Origin: Paenibacillus_I sp035510375
Lineage (GTDB): Bacteria > Bacillota > Bacilli > Paenibacillales > Paenibacillaceae
Length of the DNA: 64,000 nucleotides
Assembly: GCF_035510375.1 (NCBI RefSeq)
Contig: NZ_DATKHG010000030.1
Reading direction: 5' to 3' (one strand)
The notes under the pieces are model-generated. The model was not told the origin of the DNA. It saw nothing but the letters and a program-made list of their open reading frames with translations, and did no database searches. This document shows positions 44,715-54,199 of the stretch, one piece after another. Position numbers and translations under genes: made by a program. The stretch's first letter is position 1. Each line of letters starts with the position of its first letter.

Positions 44715-45529
44715 CCGCTTTCCCTTCCCTCGGCCGAATGCGCCTGAGGCGCGACGGATTCGGCCAAATTTTCAAATTTGCTCCGATGGGCGCACAAGGC
44801 CCGAAACGCTATGCCCCGTTCATCGCCGAGCACGAATGCGCGTACGCCTCTGCCGCGCCAATCCGCCAGGTCTTCGTCGGCACGGGGAATCGCACAGTAA
44901 GGTACACCGCGGTTTTTCGCACTTTCCTGAACCCGGCGGAGCGCATCCTTGACCACCGGGGCCCTCGTTTGCCAGGGAACCCCGTAAGACTGCGAAAGGT
45001 CCGCCGCTCCCTCCAGCACCATATCGATGCCGGTCACCGACAAAATGTCATCGATCCGCTCAACGCCTTCCCGGTCTTCAATCAACGGCACCGCCATGAT
45101 TTCCTCGTTCGCGTCGCGGATGTAAGCTTGAAGGTCGAGCTTGCCGAAAGCGGCGGGACGCCCCCCGTTCAGGCTCCGGTTTCCCTGCGGATGGTAGCGG
45201 CTCGCTTGAACGATCGCTTCCGCCTCTTCTTTCGTCTTCACATGCGGGGCGACGATGCCCTGCGCCCCCGCGTCAAGGGCACGCAGTATGGGACCGGACG
45301 AGCAATCGGGCACGCGGACCAGCACCGTCAAATGTACGGCTTCAGCCGCACGTATCATATTTTCCAGCGTCTCCGGATTGATCGACACATGCTCTGTATC
45401 GACGATCACGAAATCGAATCCCGCGCAGCCGATCATCTCCACTGCCACGGGAGACGGGATGGAGGAAAACAGCCCAAAGACGGTTTCCCCTGCCTGCAAT
45501 TTTCGCTTCAACATGTTCTTGCGCAGCAT
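44711..45529 (-). CDS. sbnG: HpcH/HpaI aldolase family citrate synthase, SbnG-like
   Basis: 272 aa TIM barrel of the HpcH/HpaI aldolase family. ETVFGLFSSIPSPVAVEMIG, FDFVIVDTEHVSINPETL, GAQGIVAPHVKTKEEAE and PLIEDREGVE are family motifs carrying the base and metal ligands. In the staphyloferrin B pathway SbnG makes citrate from oxaloacetate and acetyl-CoA, independent of the TCA cycle. ATG at 45529 follows GGGGGAG and lies next to the preceding synthetase stop. Assignment by family and neighbours. Confidence 0.85.
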   Translation of the reverse strand: MLRKNMLKRKLQAGETVFGLFSSIPSPVAVEMIGCAGFDFVIVDTEHVSINPETLENMIRAAEAVHLTVLVRVPDCSSGPILRALDAGAQGIVAPHVKTKEEAEAIVQASRYHPQGNRSLNGGRPAAFGKLDLQAYIRDANEEIMAVPLIEDREGVERIDDILSVTGIDMVLEGAADLSQSYGVPWQTRAPVVKDALRRVQESAKNRGVPYCAIPRADEDLADWRGRGVRAFVLGDERGIAFRALCAHRSKFENLAESVAPQAHSAEGRESG

Positions 45530-45530
45530 C

Positions 45531-47372
45531 CTACTCCCCCGCTCGCGCCGCAATCGTTTCCGCGCATCGGTAGAGCGGATTGCCGACCCGGTGAGTCCGA
45601 AGCTCCGTATCCGGAAACAAGCGGCGCTTCGTCAATTGTTCGACTTCAATGGACGGAGCGAACAAATCGAACAATTGATAACGATGCCGCAGCTCCGGGA
45701 AGCGCCGCTGGTAGCCTTCGATCGCCTGACGAACGAGCGACCAGAATTCCCGTTCTTCATAAAGGAAATGATCGGCCATGAACAGCGCGAGCTCTCCCAG
45801 ATTGATAAAGAACAATGCGTCATGCACGAAATCCCTCACGAGCGCCGGATCATCCGCTTCAATAAACGAGTTGCGGTTCACTCGGGCATGGTATTCCGGA
45901 GTGGCGAGCAGGTCCGGGCATTTTTCGGGTGCGAACAGGTGCTCTTTCGAGAAACGGACGCCATCGTGAAAATCTTTCAGCGCCACGCGGCAAGGCACCC
46001 CTTCCTTGTGAATCAGCACCATATTTTGCGCGTGCGACTCCAAGGCGATTCCATGGGCGTACAGTAGGTGAACGATCGGCAGAACAGCCGCCTCCAGCAG
46101 CCTTTTCAACCAATGTTCAATCCCCGCTGCACGGACCCAAGGCTCGATAAACGGCCGGCCATCCAGATCCGTCGCACAGAGCGCGTTGAAGGGAACGGCC
46201 TCTTCCCCCTCCTCCAGATAGGAATGAAGACTCTCCCGCCAAATGCATCCGAGCGTACCGTAGACCGATGACTGTACCAAATCGGAGAGTGCCGGACGAT
46301 CATAGGAAATTCCCAACACTTCGCCCAGCAGAATCAAGCGGGATTCTTCATGCAGAAAAGGATCCCCGGCCGCGAGCTCCTTCAGCCAATCCGACACGGC
46401 CGGCGCGTTCTCCACCGTATGGGGCGCCAGAACGCGTCCGGTGGACGTGTTGAGGATGCTCATCGACAATTTGAGATATGCCTTCCCGGGCGATGTCCGA
46501 TTCGCCAATGTTCGAATCGATTGCTGCGGGCGATAAGCGTCTGTGCCCGTACCCAGCACAATAAGGCGCTTCTCGCGTAAATCCTGCAGGTGTGATGCTG
46601 CAATTTGCTTCTGCCACTGCCACGGATGAACCGGCAAAAAAACATAATCGTCAGGATCAACCTCTTGACTGCGAACTTTTTCCGTAAACAAGCTCAATTG
46701 CCGGGCTCCGAGTTCGGCCTTCATAAACCCGTCATACTCCAACCGGCGGGAAACGGCGGCTCGTGTCCATTCTTTGTATGCGGCCAGCCACAGCGGGTGA
46801 ATCTCTTGCTTGAATTCGGGACCGTACGCATAATGATCCGCGTAATCGAATCCGATCCGCGATTTGTAGCTGGGATGATAGGGATGGCCGTCCATCACAT
46901 TTCCTTCCAGAATGTCATAGCTGCACCCCTCCAGCCGCATGCCCTGTTCAAAGCGGTCGTATTGTGCCAGCGCATCTTTAAACAGCGTCTGTTCCAGTTC
47001 ATGAATAAACGTAACCAGGCGCCCTTCATCCGCGCCCAGCGAGCCGCGAATCTCAAGCAGGAACCGGCTGAGAGAATCAGCTTCCCTCGTCATCCCGTCC
47101 GCCGTACGGTCAATTGGCATGCCGCTCAACCGGATCCGCCCGAACGTAAATCTTCTCTGTCCCCGGAACGTGTAGACAACGGGAAGTCCCGCTTCGTCCC
47201 TGCCGTTAATGGTGAAGCGCGCCTCTCCTCCCGAGCCCTCCGTCTCCGGAGAAACCATCCCTTCATAAATCAGCGATTCGATCAACTGGCGAAAAATCCG
47301 TCTGCGCACCGCGACAAACCGGTCGGATTGAATCGCCTGCTGTACGGTCAATGGCTGCCATTTTTGTTTCAT
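45531..47372 (-). CDS. IucA/IucC family siderophore synthetase (SbnF position)
   Basis: 613 aa NIS synthetase, activates a carboxylate with ATP and condenses it with an amine. GHPYHPSYKSRIGFD is the ATP-binding GHPxHP motif; VHPWQWQKQI and LSMSILNTSTGRVLAP are further signatures; FhuF-like C-terminal (ALKDFHDGVRF). By order it matches SbnF. Starts at an ATGA overlap with the upstream synthetase gene. Confidence 0.9.
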   Translation of the reverse strand: MKQKWQPLTVQQAIQSDRFVAVRRRIFRQLIESLIYEGMVSPETEGSGGEARFTINGRDEAGLPVVYTFRGQRRFTFGRIRLSGMPIDRTADGMTREADSLSRFLLEIRGSLGADEGRLVTFIHELEQTLFKDALAQYDRFEQGMRLEGCSYDILEGNVMDGHPYHPSYKSRIGFDYADHYAYGPEFKQEIHPLWLAAYKEWTRAAVSRRLEYDGFMKAELGARQLSLFTEKVRSQEVDPDDYVFLPVHPWQWQKQIAASHLQDLREKRLIVLGTGTDAYRPQQSIRTLANRTSPGKAYLKLSMSILNTSTGRVLAPHTVENAPAVSDWLKELAAGDPFLHEESRLILLGEVLGISYDRPALSDLVQSSVYGTLGCIWRESLHSYLEEGEEAVPFNALCATDLDGRPFIEPWVRAAGIEHWLKRLLEAAVLPIVHLLYAHGIALESHAQNMVLIHKEGVPCRVALKDFHDGVRFSKEHLFAPEKCPDLLATPEYHARVNRNSFIEADDPALVRDFVHDALFFINLGELALFMADHFLYEEREFWSLVRQAIEGYQRRFPELRHRYQLFDLFAPSIEVEQLTKRRLFPDTELRTHRVGNPLYRCAETIAARAGE

Positions 47373-49228
47373 ACCGTCACCTCACACCGGATCAGCGGAT
47401 TTGGAATTTCTACATAAAGAGGGGTTTCTCCCCGATTCTGAAAACCGCTCGCCAAATTTGCCTTTGCAGGCAAGCCTTCGCTTTCAAGCAAATCGCGCAA
47501 ATACGGCTTTCGTTCCTCGCCCTCAAACAGGCCGGATGTTTGCAACACTTCACTTACAACCTGCCAGAGCGCCAATTCGTCAACTTCCCCGTACAAAGCC
47601 AGCGTATGGATCAAATGGCCCAAATGATTCACGAAGAAATAATATTTCAGCCGGTTCCATGCTTCTTCATCCGGATAGAACGCCGGACTGTCTTCCGGCA
47701 GTCCGAACAGGCCGTCGTTCAAAGCTCGTTCCCGGCTGATGCTGACGCCTTCGAGATCCCTTATCCAGAAACGGATCGGCCAACCGTTCTGCAGCGTCAC
47801 CATTGAATTTTGGACATGCGCCTCCACACTGATCCCACGTTCAAGGAACAGCCACAAAACAGGCGATAACGCGATTTCCAAATATCGTTCAAGCCACTTT
47901 CCCAGAAAAGCGCGATCCGGCATCGTCCGCTTTGCCGCTGCCGCCATGCGCACCGCTTCCCAGACGGGCGCCTCGTTGGCGCGGGGAGGCTGTTCCAGCA
48001 GAGCGGCCACCACGGTCGGAGCGTCCCCGCCCTCGAGTTGTTTCTTATTAACCGAATCGCGAACCGGGTTTTCACGAAAGATCACCCCGAAGCTTTCAGC
48101 CAAACTTCCCCCCTGTTCTTCTGATCCAGCCGGGACTGTCAAAGTTCGATACCCGGCCTCCAGCAGCACGCCGAACTCCGAATAAGGAATTTCATCCCTC
48201 AGGCGGGCCAGCACCCGGCCGGCATCGACCGTCCGCTTTAATTGTTCGGTGGGATTTACCCGTACGAAATTGGTTATCCGTACGTTGAGCGGCAGCTTGA
48301 ACATATAAGCATGCTGCGGATCCCATACCGTTCGGATCGACGAAGTCGGATAAACCGGATTGCCGAGCGGACCCAAATCTATTAATTGTCCGGCCTCGAT
48401 CAACTCTGTTACTTCAGCGACGTTCTTCAGATACTGCGCCTGCCAAGGATGACAAGGCATCAGCCGGTAGTGCCGCCGGAGAGAACCGAGCTGCTGCCGT
48501 GCCGCCTCAAGCACCTTGACCGGCATCATCTCCTCCCCGGTTGTCTCCGGCAAACATTCCGCCACAAGTTCAGGTGAAGCGGCAAAATAATGCAGGACAA
48601 AGGAGGCCCCCAATTCCGGAGCGTAACGTTCAAGGTCGTCGGGAGAGAATCCTTCCGAGCTCTTGGGGGTAGGATGGAACGGATGCCCGTAAATCAGCGA
48701 CTGCTCCGCGGCGCAAAAACGTTGTCCCCCCGTCTGTTCCCATAAAGAAACGCCTGGCCGCAAACTACGCTGAATATATTTACTCGTCTTTTCAATGGAG
48801 TTCTCAATCCGCGAAAGCATGGCGTTTACTCTATCGTTCCTGTCAGATTCGTCAGGTTCCGAGCAGGCAAGCTCCTGCAGCAAAGCTGCTGCAAGCTCCC
48901 GGCATTCTTCGAGCTCGTTGACATTCCCTTTATCGATTTTGTACCAGGAAGTTCCGTAGCGATGATGCCCGAAAGCGGAGAAATAACGCAATGATCCGAA
49001 GATTACCGTTCCTGTATCGGACAACTCCACCTTCATGGGAATACCTTGTTTCTCCATTTCCTCAACTATTTCAATGGGAAGCATCTTCAGGGATTGATCA
49101 TCGGGCCCCAGCCCCGGATTCCAAATTCCTTTCTCACGCAAATAGGCGTTTAACAATCTTTCTCTCGTTGCTTGCTCTGCCCACCGAACATTTCTGTTAT
49201 CCTCTTTACTTTTTGAATGGTTTACCAT
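47369..49228 (-). CDS. IucA/IucC family siderophore synthetase (SbnE position)
   Basis: 619 aa NIS synthetase. The ATP motif is YGHPFHPTPKSSEGFS, followed by LMPCHPWQAQYLK and KLPLNVRITNFVRVNP; the C-terminal domain has RFWIRDLEGVSISRE. In staphyloferrin B the SbnE enzyme condenses citrate with 2,3-diaminopropionate. ATG at 49228 follows GGAGGTG; the longer frame begins 24 bases earlier inside that site. Confidence 0.9.
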   Translation of the reverse strand: MVNHSKSKEDNRNVRWAEQATRERLLNAYLREKGIWNPGLGPDDQSLKMLPIEIVEEMEKQGIPMKVELSDTGTVIFGSLRYFSAFGHHRYGTSWYKIDKGNVNELEECRELAAALLQELACSEPDESDRNDRVNAMLSRIENSIEKTSKYIQRSLRPGVSLWEQTGGQRFCAAEQSLIYGHPFHPTPKSSEGFSPDDLERYAPELGASFVLHYFAASPELVAECLPETTGEEMMPVKVLEAARQQLGSLRRHYRLMPCHPWQAQYLKNVAEVTELIEAGQLIDLGPLGNPVYPTSSIRTVWDPQHAYMFKLPLNVRITNFVRVNPTEQLKRTVDAGRVLARLRDEIPYSEFGVLLEAGYRTLTVPAGSEEQGGSLAESFGVIFRENPVRDSVNKKQLEGGDAPTVVAALLEQPPRANEAPVWEAVRMAAAAKRTMPDRAFLGKWLERYLEIALSPVLWLFLERGISVEAHVQNSMVTLQNGWPIRFWIRDLEGVSISRERALNDGLFGLPEDSPAFYPDEEAWNRLKYYFFVNHLGHLIHTLALYGEVDELALWQVVSEVLQTSGLFEGEERKPYLRDLLESEGLPAKANLASGFQNRGETPLYVEIPNPLIRCEVTV

Positions 49229-49255
49229 TTTTGACTTCCCACCTCCATCCATGTT

Positions 49256-49966
49256 TCACCACGGCAATTCCCCGACACCCGGCTGTATGAATCGTTCGGA
49301 ACGATTAATCTCCATTCCGTCAATCCAGCGGAAAATATGCCCGGCCGCTTCATGAACTTCGAGATCGCCATCCAGTGAGCTTGGGCCGGATATAAATACT
49401 CCCGGGTGGATCGCGCGGATGCAAATCCCTTTTTTGCTAAATTCCTGATCCATGCAGATGGTCAGCATATTCTGTGCCGCTTTAGCCACTCGATAGGAAT
49501 AGGTAAATTTTCTGTTCCTGAATTCAGCGGAAGCCATTTTCGACAAGGAACCCAATCGGGATGAGACGTTGATGATCCTGGGATTGTCGCCGTTTTGCAA
49601 AAATGCCATGGCAGCCTGAACGACCCTTAAGACTCCTAGACAATGAACGTTCAGCAATTCACTTATTTCTTCAGGTTCGACTTTTTCCAGTTCCCGGCTT
49701 CTGCCTGGAATACCTGCGTTATTAATCACGATATCTATCTTGTCTGTAAAATTTCGGATGGTCGATTGGATGCTCTCTTTGCAATCGTCCAATCTTACAT
49801 CGGCAACAATCGGATAGCACCTATCATTGTATTCCGCCATTAAATCAATTGCGGCTTCCTCGCTTCGAACCAGGGGAAACACTTGATAGTGGTTGGAGTG
49901 AAAACACTTGACCAACTCATATCCAAGACCTCTGTTTGCTCCGGTAATCAATACGTTTCCTTTCAC
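49256..49966 (-). CDS. Short-chain dehydrogenase/reductase in the siderophore operon
   Basis: 236 aa SDR. NAD(P)-binding VLITGANRGLGYELVK (TGxxxGxG, residues 5-20), NNAG motif (VINNAGIPG), catalytic Ser in INVSSRLGS and YxxxK as YSYRVAKAA. Starts at GTG (49966) after GGTGGAG. It and the aminotransferase upstream occupy the position of the exporter sbnD in the staphyloferrin B cluster. It could reduce an aldehyde or ketone made by the aminotransferase, but this is inference. Confidence 0.88.
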   Translation of the reverse strand: MKGNVLITGANRGLGYELVKCFHSNHYQVFPLVRSEEAAIDLMAEYNDRCYPIVADVRLDDCKESIQSTIRNFTDKIDIVINNAGIPGRSRELEKVEPEEISELLNVHCLGVLRVVQAAMAFLQNGDNPRIINVSSRLGSLSKMASAEFRNRKFTYSYRVAKAAQNMLTICMDQEFSKKGICIRAIHPGVFISGPSSLDGDLEVHEAAGHIFRWIDGMEINRSERFIQPGVGELPW

Positions 49967-49992
49967 CGTTCTCCACCTTTCATAACGGATCT

Positions 49993-51201
49993 TTAATAGG
50001 TTGAAACGGCCATCTTGCGAAGCGAGTAATCCAGAATGGATACGGCTTCATCAACGTCTTCTTTTGTGATGATTAACGGCGGCAGAATGCGTACCACCTG
50101 GTTGAGGCTGGGTGCGACTAAAAGTCCGTGCTTATTCGCTTCGGCGACAACCGGTACACTGCTCACAGAAAGCTGAAGCCCGACCAGAAGCCCTTTTCCG
50201 CGGACTTCCTTAATCATTGAATGCCTTTCCTTTAGAGCCTCTAATTGAGATTTAAGATAAGCGCCTGCTTGTTTGACATGATCCAGCAGATTTTCATTTA
50301 ATATCGTTTGGACGGTAGCTACTCCCGCCGCGCATACTACCGGGTTTGCGCCGAACGTGGCTCCGTGGTCTCCGGGTTGGAATGCCGAAGCTGCTTCGCC
50401 GAAAGCCGCAATAGCCGCATTGGGGAGTCCGCCCGACAGCCCCTTTCCAATGGTTAGAATATCCGGCTTGACTCCATACTCCTGATACGCAAAAAACGAT
50501 CCCGTTCGTCCCATGCCGGTTTGAATTTCATCAAATATAAGAAGGGAGCCATAACGGTCGCAAAGCTCTCTCGCTCCCCTCAAAAAGGCGTCCGAACCCA
50601 CATAAGCGCCTGCTTCACCCTGGATGGGCTCAAGAATGACGGCACATACCTTGTGATCCATCGCTTGCTCCAAAGCTTCCAGATCGTTAAAGGGGACATG
50701 GGTAAATCCTGCAAGAGCGGGCCCGAATCCTTCCCTCATATCCGGTTTGCCGCTGGCGGCCAATGCCCCGTAAGTGCGTCCATGATAAGAGCGTATCGCG
50801 CCGATCACACGCGTTTTCTCCGCATTGCCTTTACGGCAGGCATATTTCCGCGCCAGCTTGATTGCTCCTTCTATGGCTTCCGCACCGCTGGGACTGAAAA
50901 ACACGCGATCGCCGGCACCGTTCTCCACCAGCAGCCTCGCCAAATGAACGGAAGGCTCATTGTAGAACCAATTCGATACATGCAATAATTTTCCGGATTG
51001 TTCTGCGATGGCTTGAACGACGCGAGGATGGGAGTGTCCCAAAACATTAACGGCATATCCGGCAAGAAAATCGAGATATTCATTGCCGTCCAGATCCCAT
51101 ACCCGAACCCCTTTTCCGTGTGACAATACAATCGGGTTCCTGCGGGACGTGTGCATCAGGGACCGATCCCCCAGCTCCCTTATGTACTCAGATGTAACCA
51201 T
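49993..51201 (-). CDS. Class III (ArgD/RocD-like) aminotransferase in the siderophore operon
   Basis: 402 aa PLP enzyme of the acetylornithine/ornithine aminotransferase type. AVNVLGHSHPRV, SGAEAIEGAIKLARKY, SYHGRTYGALAAS, FDEIQTGMGRTG and the PLP lysine in TIGKGLSGGLP are all present. In ArgD-type enzymes the terminal amine is moved to 2-oxoglutarate. A gene of this type is not part of the classic sbn cluster; here it sits between the SbnC-like and SbnE-like synthetases with an SDR next to it. ATG at 51201 follows GAGGAG. Confidence 0.88.
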   Translation of the reverse strand: MVTSEYIRELGDRSLMHTSRRNPIVLSHGKGVRVWDLDGNEYLDFLAGYAVNVLGHSHPRVVQAIAEQSGKLLHVSNWFYNEPSVHLARLLVENGAGDRVFFSPSGAEAIEGAIKLARKYACRKGNAEKTRVIGAIRSYHGRTYGALAASGKPDMREGFGPALAGFTHVPFNDLEALEQAMDHKVCAVILEPIQGEAGAYVGSDAFLRGARELCDRYGSLLIFDEIQTGMGRTGSFFAYQEYGVKPDILTIGKGLSGGLPNAAIAAFGEAASAFQPGDHGATFGANPVVCAAGVATVQTILNENLLDHVKQAGAYLKSQLEALKERHSMIKEVRGKGLLVGLQLSVSSVPVVAEANKHGLLVAPSLNQVVRILPPLIITKEDVDEAVSILDYSLRKMAVSTY

Positions 51202-51222
51202 AGAGATTCTCCTCTCACCCGC

Positions 51223-53124
51223 TCATAAATTCCGCAAAGGGTTATCCGTCACGCCTGATCCGGCCGGCATACTGCCTCCACCGGAACCGCTTCTCTGCAG
51301 GAGCGGCTTGATCAGTGTGCGGGTCGGCCAAACCGGGCTGTCGAGCAGCTGCTGCGCAAGGATATCGCGTACCTCTTTAGGCAAATCCATATCCGTCAGA
51401 CATGACCGGATAGTCGCCCGGACGGTTTTCCACAACTCGGCTTCATCCATCGAATAGGCTTGTGAAATGGCGTCGATGATCGCATAAAGATTGACCTGTA
51501 GCCCTAACGTTTGAAAATAGGATAAAAGATGTTCGGGCGACGGATTGATCAAGCTGTTGGGAGTCCCGGGTTTGACCGTATAGTTCGGATTCGCGAGACC
51601 TTCCCGCTCAAGCCAGGGAAGATGCAAACGGATGGTGTCATGATCGCGCAGCAAGAGACCGGTGATATGGCCGTCTCGTATGACAAGCATGACGTTCTGA
51701 CCGTGAATTTCCGGCATCATGCCGCAGCGAAAACAGATGAGCGCCGTCTCGATAAACGGTCGGCAAATCTCACGAAACAGGCTGATTACTTCCGTCTGCC
51801 CGTTTTGTGAACCGTACCGAGACCTTAGCAGCGCGGAAAATGCGGGAACCTGCCCGGTCGGGTCCATAACGGCCAATGCGGACATCGCAATCAAATCTAC
51901 CTCTTTGTCCTCCGTCAGCTGAGCGGGATATTCTCTGACCAGACAAGCAAGATGTCCCGGTTTGTCTTCGTATGGATCGCCCTCAAGGTCGTGGAATCCC
52001 CACCACAGCTTCTCGCTGCAGAGGTGAAGCCTGTTCCGCAGCAGCGGTTGTTCGTCAATAACCCGTTGCAGCAGCTCCTGTCCTTTCTCCCCGTTAAGCA
52101 GATAGCGAGGAGGAAGAATACGGAGTGCGGCAAGCGAATAAATGCCGATCGGCACCTTTACGTGATACCGCCCTCCGTGCACTGGAGAAAGCCCGCGGAC
52201 AGACGATGTCGCAACAAACCTCCCCAACCCTTGAATGATCGGTATACAAATCCCCTTCTCAATCTCGCTTTTGAAGACGGCAGGGATGACATGCCGCATT
52301 TGCCAGGGATGAACCGGCAGCGCCAGATAATCCTCTTGGTTAATGCCGGCCGCAGCTATGGCCGATTCAAGCTGCCGGTACTCGGAATCCTCCAGAATGA
52401 ATCTCCCGACGTCTTCTGCCGACAGCCCTTTAGAAATATGATCACGCCTTACGGCTACCCAATCCAGGCCGAATTGGCAGCCGAATTCAGGACTGAATTT
52501 TCGGTAGTCGCCGCTGTCCCAACCGCGCTTCGCCCGGGAAGTCGGATGAAAAGGACGATCCCGAAGCGAAGAGAGGCGTTCGATTCGGAGCAGAGATGAC
52601 GGAGGGGACGTGTCCCCTCCATCGGCAAATTCGTGTGCCGCTTCCAATGAGAGGGCCGTATGTTCAATCGCGTCTCCCAGTTCCGCCAGAAATTCACTCA
52701 GATTCGGAAGCAGAGCCGCGCGTTCTTCCTCTGAAACGGAATCGGCCAATACGCGCATGAACGCAATTGGACTAAGAGATTGCCGCGATATGCCCTCTGA
52801 ACGGTTCGTCACCAGCAGAACGGGCGGACGGCTTAATTTATACGATTGTATAAAACGCTGTGGGCGTACCCGGAACACTACGGCGTGCTCCATATCCAGT
52901 CTCAGTCGAAAATAATATTCTCCTTCCGCCAATTTGAATGGCGAGAGCGAGAACATCTCCGGCAAGTCTGCTGTGACGACACCTCGGTCGGCGATGTCCA
53001 GAACATTTTCGTGAAACATGGCATTCACCAAATCGCTCAAGACCGATTCCGACGCCGCCTCACGCAGCTTTTGCAAATCCGGGACCGGAGTATCGGCCTC
53101 TGTTCCGATCAATTGATTATCCAA
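51223..53124 (-). CDS. IucA/IucC family siderophore synthetase (SbnC position)
   Basis: 633 aa NIS synthetase. DRPFHPTSRAKRGWDSGDY is the ATP-binding segment (here DRPFHP in place of GHPxHP), LPVHPWQMRHVIPAVF and SSVRGLSPVHGGRYHVKVP follow. The C-terminal FhuF-like region includes HGQNVMLVIRDG and RDHDTIRL. By order it matches SbnC, which adds 2-oxoglutarate in staphyloferrin B. Starts at TTG (53124) with GGAGGTAG six bases upstream. Confidence 0.9.
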   Translation of the reverse strand: MDNQLIGTEADTPVPDLQKLREAASESVLSDLVNAMFHENVLDIADRGVVTADLPEMFSLSPFKLAEGEYYFRLRLDMEHAVVFRVRPQRFIQSYKLSRPPVLLVTNRSEGISRQSLSPIAFMRVLADSVSEEERAALLPNLSEFLAELGDAIEHTALSLEAAHEFADGGDTSPPSSLLRIERLSSLRDRPFHPTSRAKRGWDSGDYRKFSPEFGCQFGLDWVAVRRDHISKGLSAEDVGRFILEDSEYRQLESAIAAAGINQEDYLALPVHPWQMRHVIPAVFKSEIEKGICIPIIQGLGRFVATSSVRGLSPVHGGRYHVKVPIGIYSLAALRILPPRYLLNGEKGQELLQRVIDEQPLLRNRLHLCSEKLWWGFHDLEGDPYEDKPGHLACLVREYPAQLTEDKEVDLIAMSALAVMDPTGQVPAFSALLRSRYGSQNGQTEVISLFREICRPFIETALICFRCGMMPEIHGQNVMLVIRDGHITGLLLRDHDTIRLHLPWLEREGLANPNYTVKPGTPNSLINPSPEHLLSYFQTLGLQVNLYAIIDAISQAYSMDEAELWKTVRATIRSCLTDMDLPKEVRDILAQQLLDSPVWPTRTLIKPLLQRSGSGGGSMPAGSGVTDNPLRNL

Positions 53125-53180
53125 GCTACTACCTCCAACTCAAGCATGAACGATTGGTTGTGCTCACGCGATTCCAATTT

Positions 53181-54197
53181 TCAATAAAGACTCAATCGTG
53201 TTCCCGCGTTGGCGGCAACCGCCTTCAGATAAATTTCTTGTGCGCTTGCAATATCTTCAACGGCCATTCCCATCGGATTAAGGATGATGATTTCATCGTC
53301 CGATTCACGGCCGGGCTTGTTCCCGATCACAATATCTCCCAGTTCGGCGTGTAGCTGTTCACGGGAAAATCGCCCTTCCAGCACGAGTTGATTCATTACT
53401 TTTTTCTCACGGTTCGATTGGTCCCAATCGTCAACCACCACTTTGTCGGCTTGCAAGAACACCTCTTTATGTACGTCCATGATGGAAATGTTGCTTACAA
53501 AAACGCCTTTCTGAAGCCATTCAAACGGAATATAAGGCTGATCCGTTACCGTGCAAGTGACAACCATCTCGCCTTCCCTTACAGCGGACTCAGCGTCCTT
53601 GGCCGCAATTGCTTTCACATGCGGATAACGCTCCCGCAGCTCTTGAGCCAGTCGAGCCGCCGCGTCATGGTTCAGGTCAAAAAGGTGAAGGAAAGCAATA
53701 TCCGGGAACTGTTCAATCAGCGATTGCAATTGCATCTTGGCAATGATGCCGCACCCCATGCAAGCCACGCTTCGGAACCCTTTGCGGGCCAAGTAACGGG
53801 CGCCTATCACCGAGACGGCAGCCGTCCGCATGCCGCTGATCAGACTTGCCTCCATAATAGCGATCGGGTAGTTGCTTTCCGGGTCATTCAATATGATCAG
53901 GCCGCTTGCGCGTTCCATACCGCGTATGCGAGGGTTATCGTGTTTGCTTCCGATCCACTTCAGTCCGGACACCGGGACTTCGCCGCCTATATAGGCGGGC
54001 ATCGCAATGATCCGGTCGGCGATATGGCCGTTTTTGCCCTCCACACGCAAGTATGGTTTGAGCGGTTGGACGAAATCCTGCCTTGCATGCAGCTCCAGCG
54101 CTCTGCCCACCGCTTTCACATAAAGATCGGAAGACGCGCCGCCCAGCTTGGCAATATCCTCCTTGCTGAGGTATAAAATCGATTGATTGCGATGCAT
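53181..54197 (-). CDS. sbnB: SbnB-like N-(2-amino-2-carboxyethyl)-L-glutamate dehydrogenase
   Basis: 338 aa ornithine cyclodeaminase/mu-crystallin family. NAD-binding ACMGCGIIAKMQLQSL, KWIGSKHDN for substrate, and VDDWDQSNREKKVMNQLV near the C-terminus. In staphyloferrin B synthesis SbnB oxidises the SbnA product to release 2,3-diaminopropionate and 2-oxoglutarate. ATG at 54197 after GAGAGGGG; only two bases separate it from sbnA. Confidence 0.9.
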   Translation of the reverse strand: MHRNQSILYLSKEDIAKLGGASSDLYVKAVGRALELHARQDFVQPLKPYLRVEGKNGHIADRIIAMPAYIGGEVPVSGLKWIGSKHDNPRIRGMERASGLIILNDPESNYPIAIMEASLISGMRTAAVSVIGARYLARKGFRSVACMGCGIIAKMQLQSLIEQFPDIAFLHLFDLNHDAAARLAQELRERYPHVKAIAAKDAESAVREGEMVVTCTVTDQPYIPFEWLQKGVFVSNISIMDVHKEVFLQADKVVVDDWDQSNREKKVMNQLVLEGRFSREQLHAELGDIVIGNKPGRESDDEIIILNPMGMAVEDIASAQEIYLKAVAANAGTRLSLY

Positions 54198-54199
54198 CC

